DNA of 13,773 nucleotides, from the NCBI GenBank assembly GCA_947474445.1, contig CANJJY010000073.1:1-13773 (forward strand). The letters run 5' to 3'. The first letter of the stretch is position 1, and every line of letters begins with the position of its first letter. The position numbers and the translations under genes are program-made. Shown piece by piece: positions 6,055 through 13,773 of the stretch. This DNA is from Oligoflexaceae bacterium (GTDB lineage Bacteria; Bdellovibrionota_B; Oligoflexia; Oligoflexales; Oligoflexaceae). The notes under the pieces are model-generated. The model did no database searches. It saw only the letters and a program-made list of their open reading frames with translations, and had not been told where the DNA came from.

Positions 6055-6379
6055 TCGCCGATGACGAACTCCATCTTCCTACCTGTTTCAGCTATTTTGC
6101 TAGGTAACTTCTATCCACCTCTCCTCTGGTAGACTGGTAAGTGAGGTAGAGTGTGGTCCGTCTCCAGATTCGTCGGATGCCCCTTTCCCCCCTCTCGTAA
6201 CCTCACTAAAGACTTCCGCGAAGTCTTCCAGGACTCCTAAAAAATACAGTACTTAAAGGTACTTATATTTATTTTATGAACAGTTTCGAGCCCGTCTAAG
6301 GTTTTTCCTTCTGCTGGCCGAACCTTTTCTTGAAAGGAAGGTTTCCTGATCAAAGGGTACCTTCGTTAGAGGACACGCA
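6055..6379. other. 325-bp gap with inverted and direct repeats, no gene
   Basis: No ORF is convincing here on either strand. The gap contains three GGTA copies at 6128, 6136 and 6145, spaced 8-9 bases apart. It also holds an interrupted inverted repeat (6141-6151 with 6192-6206), a perfect 8-bp hairpin (6209-6227), two AGTACTT/GGTACTT copies near 6249-6264 and a purine-rich lead-in to the next gene. The promoter of the following operon must lie here or in the 3' part of the previous gene. TATATT near 6265 is the best -10 candidate, but no matching -35 was found. Confidence 0.5.
6141..6227 (+). promoter_or_regulatory. possible structured leader: interrupted inverted repeat plus perfect hairpin
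   Basis: GTGAGGT (6141-6147) pairs with ACCTCAC (6200-6206). AGAG (6148-6151) continues the helix with CTCT (6192-6195), leaving a four-base bulge. Directly after comes AAGACTTC-CGC-GAAGTCTT (6209-6227), a perfect 8-bp hairpin. There is no T-run after it, so it is not an ordinary terminator. It may be a leader structure, a regulator site or part of a small RNA. I do not recognise a known riboswitch class in it. Confidence 0.3.
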
Positions 6380-7075
6380 ATGAGAGCTCTTCTGCACCGT
6401 ACAACTCTGTCTTGGTGGTTGATTCTACTGACTTCTCTGCAGACTTCGGCGCTGCTGGCGACCGATCTCGATGCGGGAGACATTCGAGGCAAGTCCTCGC
6501 AGTCGCCTGTCACCATTCTTCAGAACCGCTACTTTGTCAAAACCTTGCGACCTGAGTTGGGTCTTTCATACGGCACAGTCACAAATGAGGCTTACACGGA
6601 TACAAGCCTTTATGGAATTCGCGGCGCTCTCTTTCTCAACGAATGGGTCGGCGTCGAAGTACAAGCATTTCGGGCCAAGGTCAAAGACTCTGATGATAGA
6701 CGCGCGCTGAACCAGCTGAAATATCGGAAGATCGATGTCGCCGAGATCGTCTCGCCCGACCCTGAAATCAATCCTCTTAAATCCATCACAGACGTGAATG
6801 CTATTCTTGCTCCCTTCTACGGCAAGCTCAACTTCGCCGACTGGTTGATCATCTATTCGGACGTTTACTTTACCAGCGGCATCGCCCGTGTCACCACCGC
6901 TCAGGGTTCAAAAAATGCTTTGGTGCTGGGCGTCGGTCAGCGGCTCTACTGGCAAAAGAACTTATCCTTTCGCATCGACTTTCGTGATCGCATGTACAAA
7001 GAAAGCCGCAACAATCAAGAATCGCGCAAGAATACTTATACGTTCGACTTTGGCATCAGTTATTTCCTCTTTTAG
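6380..7075 (+). CDS. outer-membrane β-barrel protein of the myxobacterial/Bdellovibrio type (GltA/GltB-like)
   Basis: This 231-residue exported protein has a signal peptide at about residues 1-27 (basic start, hydrophobic LILLTSLQTSALLA). The mature part has alternating β-strand patterns and ends in SYFLF, an aromatic C-terminus typical of barrels inserted by BamA. Characteristic segments are ILQNRYFVKTLRPELGLSYG at the first strand, LFLNEWVGVEVQAF and PFYGKLNFADWLIIYSDVYF. These match my memory of the small outer-membrane barrel family found beside gliding-type TPR proteins in myxobacteria and Bdellovibrio. The AGAGGA ribosome site (6368-6373) supports ATG 6380. It is the first gene of the five-gene operon and the likely outer-membrane anchor of whatever the TPR proteins build. 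A generic OmpW/OmpA-like barrel is the alternative. Confidence 0.78.
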   Translation: MRALLHRTTLSWWLILLTSLQTSALLATDLDAGDIRGKSSQSPVTILQNRYFVKTLRPELGLSYGTVTNEAYTDTSLYGIRGALFLNEWVGVEVQAFRAKVKDSDDRRALNQLKYRKIDVAEIVSPDPEINPLKSITDVNAILAPFYGKLNFADWLIIYSDVYFTSGIARVTTAQGSKNALVLGVGQRLYWQKNLSFRIDFRDRMYKESRNNQESRKNTYTFDFGISYFLF

Positions 7076-7093
7076 GCAACGGGACGCGTGACG

Positions 7094-8722
7094 ATGAAGC
7101 AGTTTCTAAAGATAATTTCCACCCTTCTGCTGGCGAGCGGCCTTTGCAGTCCTTTTGCCGTTGGCAAGCCGGCAAAGGGGTCGAAATCCTCCGTACAGAG
7201 CTTGAAAGCTAAAGCTGCACCGCCACCTGCAAATAGTCCTCTCAACAAAAAATTCCTTTTGATTCTCGATCAGTTTCGCAAGGGAGAGTTGCAAAAAAAG
7301 GCGATGTGGGATGCTCTCAAACCCTTTGAAGCCAGCGTACAAGAACTCAGCGAAGACAATCAGCTCGCTCTGCATCAGATCAAGTCTCAGATTCTCTTTT
7401 TGGCCGGCTATCCGATCTTAGCGTCTGAATATGCCGTCAAAGCTCTCTCTTTATCCAATGAACCTTTCGCCGAGCATCATCAAGCGATCTGGCGTATTCT
7501 CTGGACTGTGAACAAGGCTCGACCCATCCAGTTCTTGCTCGAAGAACTGGCGAACAAGCTTGCCTCGCTCGACGGTCAGCCGCCCGAATTTGGCACCAAT
7601 TGGTTCTACACTGTCGGCAACTCTTACCACCAGAAGGAGAAGTTTGATCTCGCCAAGGTAGCCTATGAAAAGGTCGTCATGCAGGATCGTTACTTTCTCC
7701 CTGCCCAGTACCAATTAGCTTTGCTCAGTATCAAACAAAACAAGAGTCAAGAGGCGGAATCCTATCTCAAGGCTATGCTCAATCCAACCGCTCAGGATCT
7801 CTCCGAGCTGCGTCCGATTGAAATCGTTGAAATGATCAACTACGCGCACATGGCCCTTGGCCGTCTCTACTACCAAGAGCAGCGATTCATGGAATCAGCT
7901 CAAGAGTATCGGGTCGTCAGACGCAACAGTAAACTCTTTTACGATGCTCTCTTCGAGCAATCATGGGCCCTATTTCTAGCTGGCAGCATGAAGCATGGAC
8001 TTGGCACTCTCTATTCGGTCAATTCCCCCTATTTCAAACATCGCTTCAACCCCGAAGCAAAAGTCCTCGAAACGATGATCTACTACTGGATGTGTCGCTA
8101 CGATGATGCTCGTCAATCGCTGGCCGAATTCTCCGAACAGCACAGTGAGGCCATCGAATCATTGGCTGTTTTCCTCGACCGGCAGAGGCTGAGCTCTGAG
8201 ACGGCCTATCAGCTCTTTGAAAACCTTATTTCCGGCGTTTCTGGTGCCGCGATCGGCATCCCGCTCAACGTTCTTCAGACCGCAGCTTCGAGCGACACGA
8301 TGATGCTAGTGCGAGATCAATATGCCTCGCTCGTCGAAGAGGTTTCGGCACTGGATACCTATGGGATCTATAGCGACCGCGACGACATCGACTCCTATCG
8401 TAATATTCTCATTGCACGTTCCGCTTGGATCAGAAATCAGATCGGAGCTATCTTTCTCAATGAACTGCGTAATCTCAAGGAACACTTTGACGAGCTCTTT
8501 TCTCAATCGCAGTTCCTTTATCTTGAGCTCCTCATGAGCCAAAAAGAGCAGATATTAGGTCGTGAGCTTCACGCTGATTCGAAAGTCGCAAGGGTTACCG
8601 ACAAGGATGCGGTGTCTGGTTGGAGTCGCAAAACCCAAAGCTGGCAAGACACGAAGTATGAATATTGGTGGGACGAAATTGGTTTTCAAATTATCGACGT
8701 TGATCCTCAGTGCAAGCTCTGA
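7094..8722 (+). CDS. exported TPR-repeat protein (GltC-like)
   Basis: This 542-residue protein has a signal peptide (about 1-25, KQFLKIISTLLLASGLCSPF) and should be periplasmic. The Cys in this region is not in a lipobox. The rest is almost all helical repeat; the clearest TPR-like units are GNSYHQKEKFDLAKVAYEKV, ALGRLYYQEQRFMESAQEYR, and the paired helices that follow up to about residue 360. The C-terminus is acidic/aromatic (YEYWWDEIGFQIIDVDPQC), a tail I associate with TPR proteins of glt-type clusters. GTG 7088 is an alternative start, but GGGAC (7081-7085) is better spaced for ATG 7094. It begins 18 bases after the barrel gene. Proposed role: periplasmic scaffold binding the barrel or the next TPR protein. 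A function in envelope assembly unrelated to motility is possible. Confidence 0.75.
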   Translation: MKQFLKIISTLLLASGLCSPFAVGKPAKGSKSSVQSLKAKAAPPPANSPLNKKFLLILDQFRKGELQKKAMWDALKPFEASVQELSEDNQLALHQIKSQILFLAGYPILASEYAVKALSLSNEPFAEHHQAIWRILWTVNKARPIQFLLEELANKLASLDGQPPEFGTNWFYTVGNSYHQKEKFDLAKVAYEKVVMQDRYFLPAQYQLALLSIKQNKSQEAESYLKAMLNPTAQDLSELRPIEIVEMINYAHMALGRLYYQEQRFMESAQEYRVVRRNSKLFYDALFEQSWALFLAGSMKHGLGTLYSVNSPYFKHRFNPEAKVLETMIYYWMCRYDDARQSLAEFSEQHSEAIESLAVFLDRQRLSSETAYQLFENLISGVSGAAIGIPLNVLQTAASSDTMMLVRDQYASLVEEVSALDTYGIYSDRDDIDSYRNILIARSAWIRNQIGAIFLNELRNLKEHFDELFSQSQFLYLELLMSQKEQILGRELHADSKVARVTDKDAVSGWSRKTQSWQDTKYEYWWDEIGFQIIDVDPQCKL

Positions 8723-8751
8723 ATCAGGGATCATTCGCCAACGAGGGAGTT

Positions 8752-11700
8752 ATGAAAATACTGAGATGGACTAAAATTGGCTCTTTTCTTATAGCAGGCC
8801 TGCTGCTGAGCCAAACGACAAGCGGAGCCTTAGAGGCTGCTCCAAAAAATAGGACCCAAGGCAAAACAGTGAAAGATGCGGCTCCTGACCGTAGCGATCA
8901 CGCCGCCTATTTTTCAGAGAACCGCCAGGGCATTCCTCCTGAGCGATTGCGCGAAGCGGATCAACTGCGCGTGCAGACGATCACTTCGATCCAAAAGCTG
9001 ATCGATCAAGGCAATATGAACGAAAATCGCAAATTCGAACTCTACCTGCGATTGGGCGAACTTCATTCCGAGCGGAGCGAGTACCTCCGCGATCTCGAAA
9101 TGAAAGACTATGATGATCGTTTTGCTACCTGGATCAAAGATGGCAAAAAAGGCAAGGATCCCACGCTTAGCACGAAGAACTCAGAGGCTGAGCTGCTGAA
9201 GAGTGCCGACTCATTCCGCCGCTTGGTCCGAGAGTTCCCCAAGCACCCGAGAACTGATGCCGCGCTCTATGCATTAGCAAAAACTCTTTTGCTCCTCGAA
9301 AACGACAACGCCGCGCTGTATTTCAATCAGTTGGTGCAGACCTATCCAAGCTCTCCCCTGCTGCCTGACACCTACCTCGCGCTTGGAGAATATCACTTCT
9401 ACAAGCACGACATGGAAAAAGCCAAAGAAAACTATAAGCAGGCGATGAACTTCAAAGAATCTCGCGTCTATCCTTTTGCCGTCTATAAATTAGGTTGGGC
9501 CCACTACAACTCCAAATCAACCAACGAAAAAGACACGATAGAAAATATCGACAAGGCGATCGCGGCTTTCAAACTAGCGATCAAGATCTCGGAGAAAGAC
9601 AAGGAATCACCCGGTAACTTCAATCTGCGCCAGGAAGCCGTCAACGATCTGATCATGGTCTTTGCTGAGACCGAAAGGATCAATGAAGCCATGGAATACT
9701 TCTCTCGATTAGGTCAAAAAGAAGCGTTCTATGATATGCTCGAGCGCCTGGGCAGCATCTACGAAGAAAATGGTGAAAACACCAAAGCGATCGATGTTTT
9801 TGGTCGGCTTCTGGTCGAATCGCCTACCCGTCCGCGAAATCCTGAGATCCATGCGCGGCTCGCCAAGCTCTATGACACGAGCCTCAATGTACCGTCCGTC
9901 GTAGAAACCATGAAAAAGATGCGCTCTCTCTACGTCGACGCCTCAAGCCCCTGGATGACGGCCAATGCTCAAGATAAAAAAATGACCGATGAGGCTACCG
10001 AAAAAACCCGCAAAAACATTCATCGCTATTCGACTCTCTATCATCAGCAGGGGCAAAAGCTGAAGAAGAAGCCGACGCTTGAAGCGGCTGCTGAACTCTA
10101 TCGCCTCTATCTCACGACTTTTCCCAAGACCGAAGAGGCCTATGAGCTGCGTTTTTACCTCGCCGATATCTACTTCTCTTTCGAGCAGTTTGAAAATGCT
10201 GCCGATGAATACTACACCGTCACGCAAGAACGGCCCAAAGACGGCAAGTACCTGAAGGAAGCAGCATTGAATGCCGTCGTTTCGATCCGACGGATCGATG
10301 AAAGCAGTCAATATCAGAAGCTGCCCGCTCTTGGCCAGGTCACGCAGCCCATCCCCCTACCCCGCGTCAAGCAGAAGCTTGTGACGATGATCGACAACTT
10401 CGTGGGACTGCTCCCGGCGGACAAGGAAGGCCATCCGATGCGGTATACAGCGGCTCTGACCTATTTCGAATACGGCCACTATCCAGACGCCCTCAAGCGC
10501 TTTGAAGTGATTGGACTCGATATACCCGACACCGCCCAAGGAAAGAATTCGATCAAAATGATTCTCTCTTACTACGCGGAACGAAAAGATTGGGAAAATC
10601 TGGTCAAATACAGTCGCAAGTATGTCGATGTTCCGAAAATTGCCGCTTCACCTCTCAAAGACGAGATCGTGAAGATGCTAAAACTCGGCGTCTTCCAACT
10701 CGCCGTCCAACAGAACAAAGAAAATAAGTACTATGATGCGGCGCGGACCTTCGAGTCGTTTCAGCAGCAGTTCCCTGCTGACGAGAATGCTGACAGGGCT
10801 CTCTACAATGCCTCACTCAACTACTACAAGGTCGCAAAGGTGGAGGAAGCCTTGGCAGCGGGCAATCTCCTCTTAAAGCAGTATCCAAAATCCAAACTGG
10901 CCAACGACGTAACCTTGGATATGGCCCAGACCAACGAATCGCTCGCTGATTTCGCCAATGCGGCCAAACTCTACAAGGCTTACGGTATCGGTTTTCCCAA
11001 AGAGGAAAAAGCCAAGCTCGCCCTCTACAACGCGGCGACGCTCTACAAAGGCCTTAAGGAATACCAGGAATCGATTGGTCTCTTTAAGAAATTCATTCAG
11101 ATGTATCCCAAAGACGATCTGAGCCGCAACGCGCACCTCGAGATCGGTGAGATGAACGAAACGACCAAGAATTTCGCTGAGTCGGTGCAGTATTACAATC
11201 TCTTCGTGGCACAATACCCCGATCGCATCGAACCATCCTTGGTTGCGCGGGCCAGGATCGCCAAAATCCACATGCTCACCGGCAATCAGAAGGATGGTCT
11301 GAAAGAGATTAGAAAGCTCGCCAAGGATCTTACCGGCAAGAATGCTCCAGCCGCCCTCGAAGCGAGACGGATCGCGGCGGAAGCACTGCTCCAAGACTTA
11401 AATTCAGACACTAAAAGCTTTATGGAACTGCGGGTGACTGATGCAACCCGCATCGAATCCGAAGTCCAGGCCAAGCAAGAACGCCTGCTCGGCCTCGTCA
11501 AACGCTATCAGGAGATTATCGAGCTCAGCAGTGGCGAGCACACCGTCGCCTCCCTCTATCGCATGGGCGAACTGCATGAAAACTTTGCCAAGATCCTCTT
11601 CGATGCACCGCCTCCCGCCGGTGGCGATCAGAACAAGGTCAATCAGTACAGAAGCTCAATTGAAAAGGTGGCTTTTCCTCTGCGCGATGAAGGTGGCAAG

Positions 11701-11889
11701 TTCTTTGAAGCTGCTTACAAGCGCTCCCAGGAAGTTCAAACCTTCACCGAGTGGACGCGCCGTTCCTATGAAAAAATGGTCGAGTTGCAGCCCGACAAGT
11801 TTCCAGCCGTCATCGAAAAAACCACCTCACCAACCTACATGTCGCACGCCATGATATGGGACGAATCCGTCTCATCCATGGCGGATTGA
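8752..11889 (+). CDS. large periplasmic TPR-repeat protein (AgmU/GltD-like)
   Basis: This 1045-residue protein has a clear signal peptide (MKILRWTKIGSFLIAGLLLS, cut near SGA at 23-25). The mature part is a long solenoid of TPR and TPR-like repeats. Well-formed units include AADSFRRLVREFP-like pairs near 140, LGEYHFYKHDMEKAKENYKQ, AADEYYTVTQERPKDGKYLK, RTFESFQQQFPADENADRAL, AAKLYKAYGIGFPKEEKAKL and IGLFKKFIQMYPKDDLSRNA. The Y-P-x-x-(10)-A spacing recalls BamD/YbgF-type repeats. ATG 8752 is preferred over GTG 8710 because GAGGGAG (8743-8749) and the signal peptide both fit it. In size and type it matches the big periplasmic TPR protein of Glt gliding clusters. The match is by architecture, not by a unique signature. 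No frameshift or stop interrupts it. Confidence 0.75.
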   Translation: MKILRWTKIGSFLIAGLLLSQTTSGALEAAPKNRTQGKTVKDAAPDRSDHAAYFSENRQGIPPERLREADQLRVQTITSIQKLIDQGNMNENRKFELYLRLGELHSERSEYLRDLEMKDYDDRFATWIKDGKKGKDPTLSTKNSEAELLKSADSFRRLVREFPKHPRTDAALYALAKTLLLLENDNAALYFNQLVQTYPSSPLLPDTYLALGEYHFYKHDMEKAKENYKQAMNFKESRVYPFAVYKLGWAHYNSKSTNEKDTIENIDKAIAAFKLAIKISEKDKESPGNFNLRQEAVNDLIMVFAETERINEAMEYFSRLGQKEAFYDMLERLGSIYEENGENTKAIDVFGRLLVESPTRPRNPEIHARLAKLYDTSLNVPSVVETMKKMRSLYVDASSPWMTANAQDKKMTDEATEKTRKNIHRYSTLYHQQGQKLKKKPTLEAAAELYRLYLTTFPKTEEAYELRFYLADIYFSFEQFENAADEYYTVTQERPKDGKYLKEAALNAVVSIRRIDESSQYQKLPALGQVTQPIPLPRVKQKLVTMIDNFVGLLPADKEGHPMRYTAALTYFEYGHYPDALKRFEVIGLDIPDTAQGKNSIKMILSYYAERKDWENLVKYSRKYVDVPKIAASPLKDEIVKMLKLGVFQLAVQQNKENKYYDAARTFESFQQQFPADENADRALYNASLNYYKVAKVEEALAAGNLLLKQYPKSKLANDVTLDMAQTNESLADFANAAKLYKAYGIGFPKEEKAKLALYNAATLYKGLKEYQESIGLFKKFIQMYPKDDLSRNAHLEIGEMNETTKNFAESVQYYNLFVAQYPDRIEPSLVARARIAKIHMLTGNQKDGLKEIRKLAKDLTGKNAPAALEARRIAAEALLQDLNSDTKSFMELRVTDATRIESEVQAKQERLLGLVKRYQEIIELSSGEHTVASLYRMGELHENFAKILFDAPPPAGGDQNKVNQYRSSIEKVAFPLRDEGGKFFEAAYKRSQEVQTFTEWTRRSYEKMVELQPDKFPAVIEKTTSPTYMSHAMIWDESVSSMAD

Positions 11890-11910
11890 GACAAGGAAGG
11901 GAATGAAACG

Positions 11911-13149
11911 ATGTTGAAGTTACATAAAATCTGGCCGAGCTTAGTGATCATCGGCAGTCTATCCTGGCAGCAAGGCTGCAGTACAACGAGCCAAGTCGCG
12001 CGCGTTGACAAGGACAAGCATCGCTTTGAATTGCAAAGCCAGGACGATACAAAATCGGCCATGCGCAGCAACGAAGACGATACGATGCGTAAGCTGACTG
12101 AAAGCCTCGAACAGAGGATTCAGAAGGATCCGCGCGACCTCAGTGCACTGGTTAATCTGGCCCAAACCCAGTTGGCGATGGGACGCTACGACAAGGCCGA
12201 AGCCACCTGTCGCGATGCACTGCGCATCGACCTCAAAAATGAGACGGCGCGCAAGTTACTCGCTCAGATCCATTACCGCCGCGGCAATCTCGAGATGGCA
12301 AAGGTCATCTTGAACGGCATCGATGCTATCAACTCAAAGGACAGTCAGGTTCTCAACCTGCTCGGTATGATCGCTCTGCGGCAGAATCAGCCCGAATTTG
12401 CTCTGCACGCTTTTATGGAAGCTCTTAAAAGTAACCCCTCTGACCTGGCCGTCCGCATGAACCTCGGCGTTCTTTATGTCCACTATCGTCAGCTGGGTCT
12501 TGCCGCTGTAGAGTTTGAGCGCGTTCTGAAAGTTATGCCCGAGCACCCTGACGCAAATCTTCACCTCGCCATTATCGAATCCAATCGCGGTAATCTCGAC
12601 AAGGCTGAAGAACTGAACAAGAAGGTATTGAAATCGTCCAAAGACAATCCCGTTGCCATCTATAACCTCGCCGTCCTCGAAGAGCGGCGCAAGAATTTCG
12701 ATAAGTCGCTCGATTATCTCAAGCGCTATATTGATACGGACTACGCAAAACAGAAGAACAACCAAGAAGTCTTTGCCCTCATCGATCGCATCCGGAACGA
12801 GAAGGAAGCCTTGACCGGAGAAAAGGTCACCGACGATGATATCATGCGATTAGCTGCGAAAAAGGCACCAGCAGGAGCTGTAGCTAATACAGACAAAGAG
12901 TTCGTCGAGGCAGATCCACGGCATGCTGTGGCTCCACCAAAAGCTCAAGGCGCTCAGCCGGCAGCCGCGTCGACACCTGCCGAGACGGCCAAAGCTCCAC
13001 AGCCGACCGACTCAAAAAGCAAAGCCGTTGCCAAAACTGAAGCGGCACCAGCTCCCGCAGCAAAAGAAGTGCAGCCTGAAAAGAAAAAGAAGAAAGCTTA
13101 TCGGAATGACGAAGAAGAGATCCAAGATCTCGAAAAGCAGTTGCAGTAA
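11911..13149 (+). CDS. TPR-repeat lipoprotein with Ala/Pro/Lys-rich tail (AglT/GltE-like)
   Basis: This 412-residue protein has an N-terminal hydrophobic segment ending LSWQQGCST. Cys23 would be the lipid site, but the bases of the lipobox are unusual (Gln at -3 and -2), so lipidation is likely rather than certain. About six classical TPRs span residues 58-290, e.g. LAQTQLAMGRYDKAEATCRD, LGMIALRQNQPEFALHAFME and LAIIESNRGNLDKAEELNKK. After about residue 320 comes a low-complexity tail rich in Ala, Pro and Lys, ending in a KKKKK run and an acidic helix (DEEEIQDLEKQLQ). AAGGAAGG (11893-11900) supports ATG 11911. An ATG at 11903 is out of frame and stops at once. Outer-membrane TPR lipoproteins of this size occur in Glt gliding clusters, and the neighbours fit. 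The tail could span or bind peptidoglycan, which is speculation. Confidence 0.75.
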   Translation: MLKLHKIWPSLVIIGSLSWQQGCSTTSQVARVDKDKHRFELQSQDDTKSAMRSNEDDTMRKLTESLEQRIQKDPRDLSALVNLAQTQLAMGRYDKAEATCRDALRIDLKNETARKLLAQIHYRRGNLEMAKVILNGIDAINSKDSQVLNLLGMIALRQNQPEFALHAFMEALKSNPSDLAVRMNLGVLYVHYRQLGLAAVEFERVLKVMPEHPDANLHLAIIESNRGNLDKAEELNKKVLKSSKDNPVAIYNLAVLEERRKNFDKSLDYLKRYIDTDYAKQKNNQEVFALIDRIRNEKEALTGEKVTDDDIMRLAAKKAPAGAVANTDKEFVEADPRHAVAPPKAQGAQPAAASTPAETAKAPQPTDSKSKAVAKTEAAPAPAAKEVQPEKKKKKAYRNDEEEIQDLEKQLQ

Positions 13150-13175
13150 AAACCTAGAATCAGGAGGGATCCACC

Positions 13176-13460
13176 ATGCGTCTCACCCTCATCGGGTCTT
13201 TGCTTTTGTTAGCCGGTGCCTTTCAGGCCAAAGCGGACGAGAAAGAAAAAGCCAAAAAAGAGGCTCCCGCCAAGGAGCAGACCTATTCTACGACGATGGA
13301 CTTTGACTCAACCATGATCGATGGCAAAATGAAGGCACCAAACGGCTTTCTGCTGCAAGGTCGCAACAAGCAAAGCTTGAGTAACATGGTCAAACTGAGA
13401 TCAAACTTCAGCAGCAAACTCAACGATTCGCGTTCGGCCGTTCAATCTCTCGTTAAGTAG
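13176..13460 (+). CDS. small exported protein, last gene of the TPR operon
   Basis: This 94-residue protein has a clean signal peptide (MRLTLIGSLLLLAGAFQAKA, cut after residue 20) and a Lys/Glu-rich linker (about 21-34). A conserved-looking core follows: MDFDSTMIDGKMKAPNGFLL, then a basic helix with NMVKLRSNF. I recall this F-(D/E)-x-x-x-I-(D/E)-G-x-x-x-x-P pattern followed by K-L-R-x-N-F from short proteins next to TPR lipoproteins in glt-type clusters. That is memory and not a search result. The ribosome site AGGAGGG (13162-13168) is the strongest in the operon. The spacer to the TPR lipoprotein is 26 bases. It probably works in the periplasm with the other operon products. No enzyme motif is visible. 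Confidence 0.7.
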   Translation: MRLTLIGSLLLLAGAFQAKADEKEKAKKEAPAKEQTYSTTMDFDSTMIDGKMKAPNGFLLQGRNKQSLSNMVKLRSNFSSKLNDSRSAVQSLVK

Positions 13461-13478
13461 ATTGCCGATCTTTTGCCC

Positions 13479-13772
13479 TCAGGCCCGCATCAGGGCCTGC
13501 ATCGTCTCTTTGAAAGCCTGACGAAACTGAGCGCGACCCGTGTGTTGGCCCTTCTCAACTCGCTTCATTCCTTCGCTGAAGACGGCCCGCACCAGGCCTT
13601 TATCCCCCGTGAAAACCAAAATGGAAAGCACCTGTTCGAGTGGCCGTTCGAGCAGGCGATCGTGCTCCGCGTCGAGAACGAGACCTTCAAACTTCTGCCC
13701 TATCGCAAAAGGATCGCTGTGCAAGCCAAGGGCGCGTCGCCCTGAAGCGAGAACTCGATCAAAAATCGCTTT
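13479..13772 (-). CDS. unknown protein, C-terminal part (5' end outside window)
   Basis: This is the C-terminal 97 codons of a gene that enters from the right edge on the minus strand and ends at TGA 13481-13479. The frame is open to the edge, so an apparent TTG start at 13724 need not be used. I do not recognise the family. The visible part is soluble and mixed α/β in appearance, with a segment KFEGLVLDAEHDRLLERPLE and a basic, helical end (RAQFRQAFKETMQALMRA). No membrane segment or known catalytic motif is seen. It converges on the TPR operon, with 18 bases between the two stop codons. Confidence 0.6.
   Translation of the reverse strand, partial: KAIFDRVLASGRRALGLHSDPFAIGQKFEGLVLDAEHDRLLERPLEQVLSILVFTGDKGLVRAVFSEGMKRVEKGQHTGRAQFRQAFKETMQALMRA
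13480..13499. repeat. perfect GC-rich hairpin between convergent genes
   Basis: CAGGCCC-GCATCA-GGGCCTG is a perfect 7-bp stem with a six-base loop. It begins 19 bases after the stop of the small exported protein and covers the stop and last codons of the convergent gene. It could mark the transcript end of the TPR operon. No T-run follows on the plus strand, and on the minus strand GGGCAAAAG follows, so it is not a standard terminator in either direction. Confidence 0.4.
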
Positions 13773-13773
13773 C

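Noticed and set aside
6300..6365. Repeated AAGG/CCTT stretches and a TGGCCG box as a sigma54 promoter
   Set aside because: The GG and GC dinucleotides do not have the required spacing, and the short complementary runs are explained by the purine-rich composition.
10873..11394. Minus-strand 173-codon ORF inside the 1045-residue TPR gene
   Set aside because: It is antisense to regular TPR repeats. Periodic coding sequence commonly leaves long open antisense frames.

Overview
The window looks like chromosome from a Gram-negative bacterium of moderate G+C. The evidence for an outer membrane is a β-barrel protein ending in an aromatic residue, several exported TPR proteins and a probable lipoprotein. 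The run of one barrel, two large periplasmic TPR proteins, a TPR lipoprotein and a short exported protein is the kind of gene set known from the Glt gliding machinery of myxobacteria and its relatives in predatory Bdellovibrio-like bacteria. I therefore favour a Bdellovibrionota/Oligoflexia or myxobacterial-type organism. This is an inference from gene content; no marker gene for taxonomy is present.

Left edge (1-613): the 3' end of mtnA (methionine salvage) is followed by a complete tRNA-Val(UAC). From 614 to about 2480 the DNA is visibly more A+T-rich and looks like a small tRNA-associated island. It holds a small unknown ORF and an integrase-like N-terminal fragment reading away from the tRNA. 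A two-gene operon on the minus strand encodes a 66-residue two-helix membrane protein and a secreted Cys-paired, Gly-tailed protein. A 9-bp copy of the tRNA 3' end lies at 2448-2456.

Manganese module (2482-3294): a strong sigma70-type promoter, a yybP-ykoY (manganese) riboswitch whose 3' P1 strand is also the 5' arm of an intrinsic terminator, and a two-motif UPF0016/Gdt1-type transporter. Sequence and family knowledge together indicate an exporter switched on by Mn2+.

Middle (3431-6054): an NfeD-family membrane protein and a stomatin/slipin SPFH protein form a tight pair, followed by a monofunctional proline dehydrogenase. A 325-bp gap (6055-6379) holds inverted repeats and short direct repeats, but no gene.

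Right part (6380-13460): one five-gene operon on the plus strand with short spacers. It encodes an outer-membrane barrel, a 542-aa TPR protein, a 1045-aa TPR protein, a 412-aa TPR lipoprotein and a 94-aa exported protein. All carry export signals, so they probably build one envelope-spanning or periplasmic assembly. The inner-membrane motor and cytoplasmic parts of a Glt-type machine are not in the window. A convergent unknown gene runs off the right edge on the minus strand.
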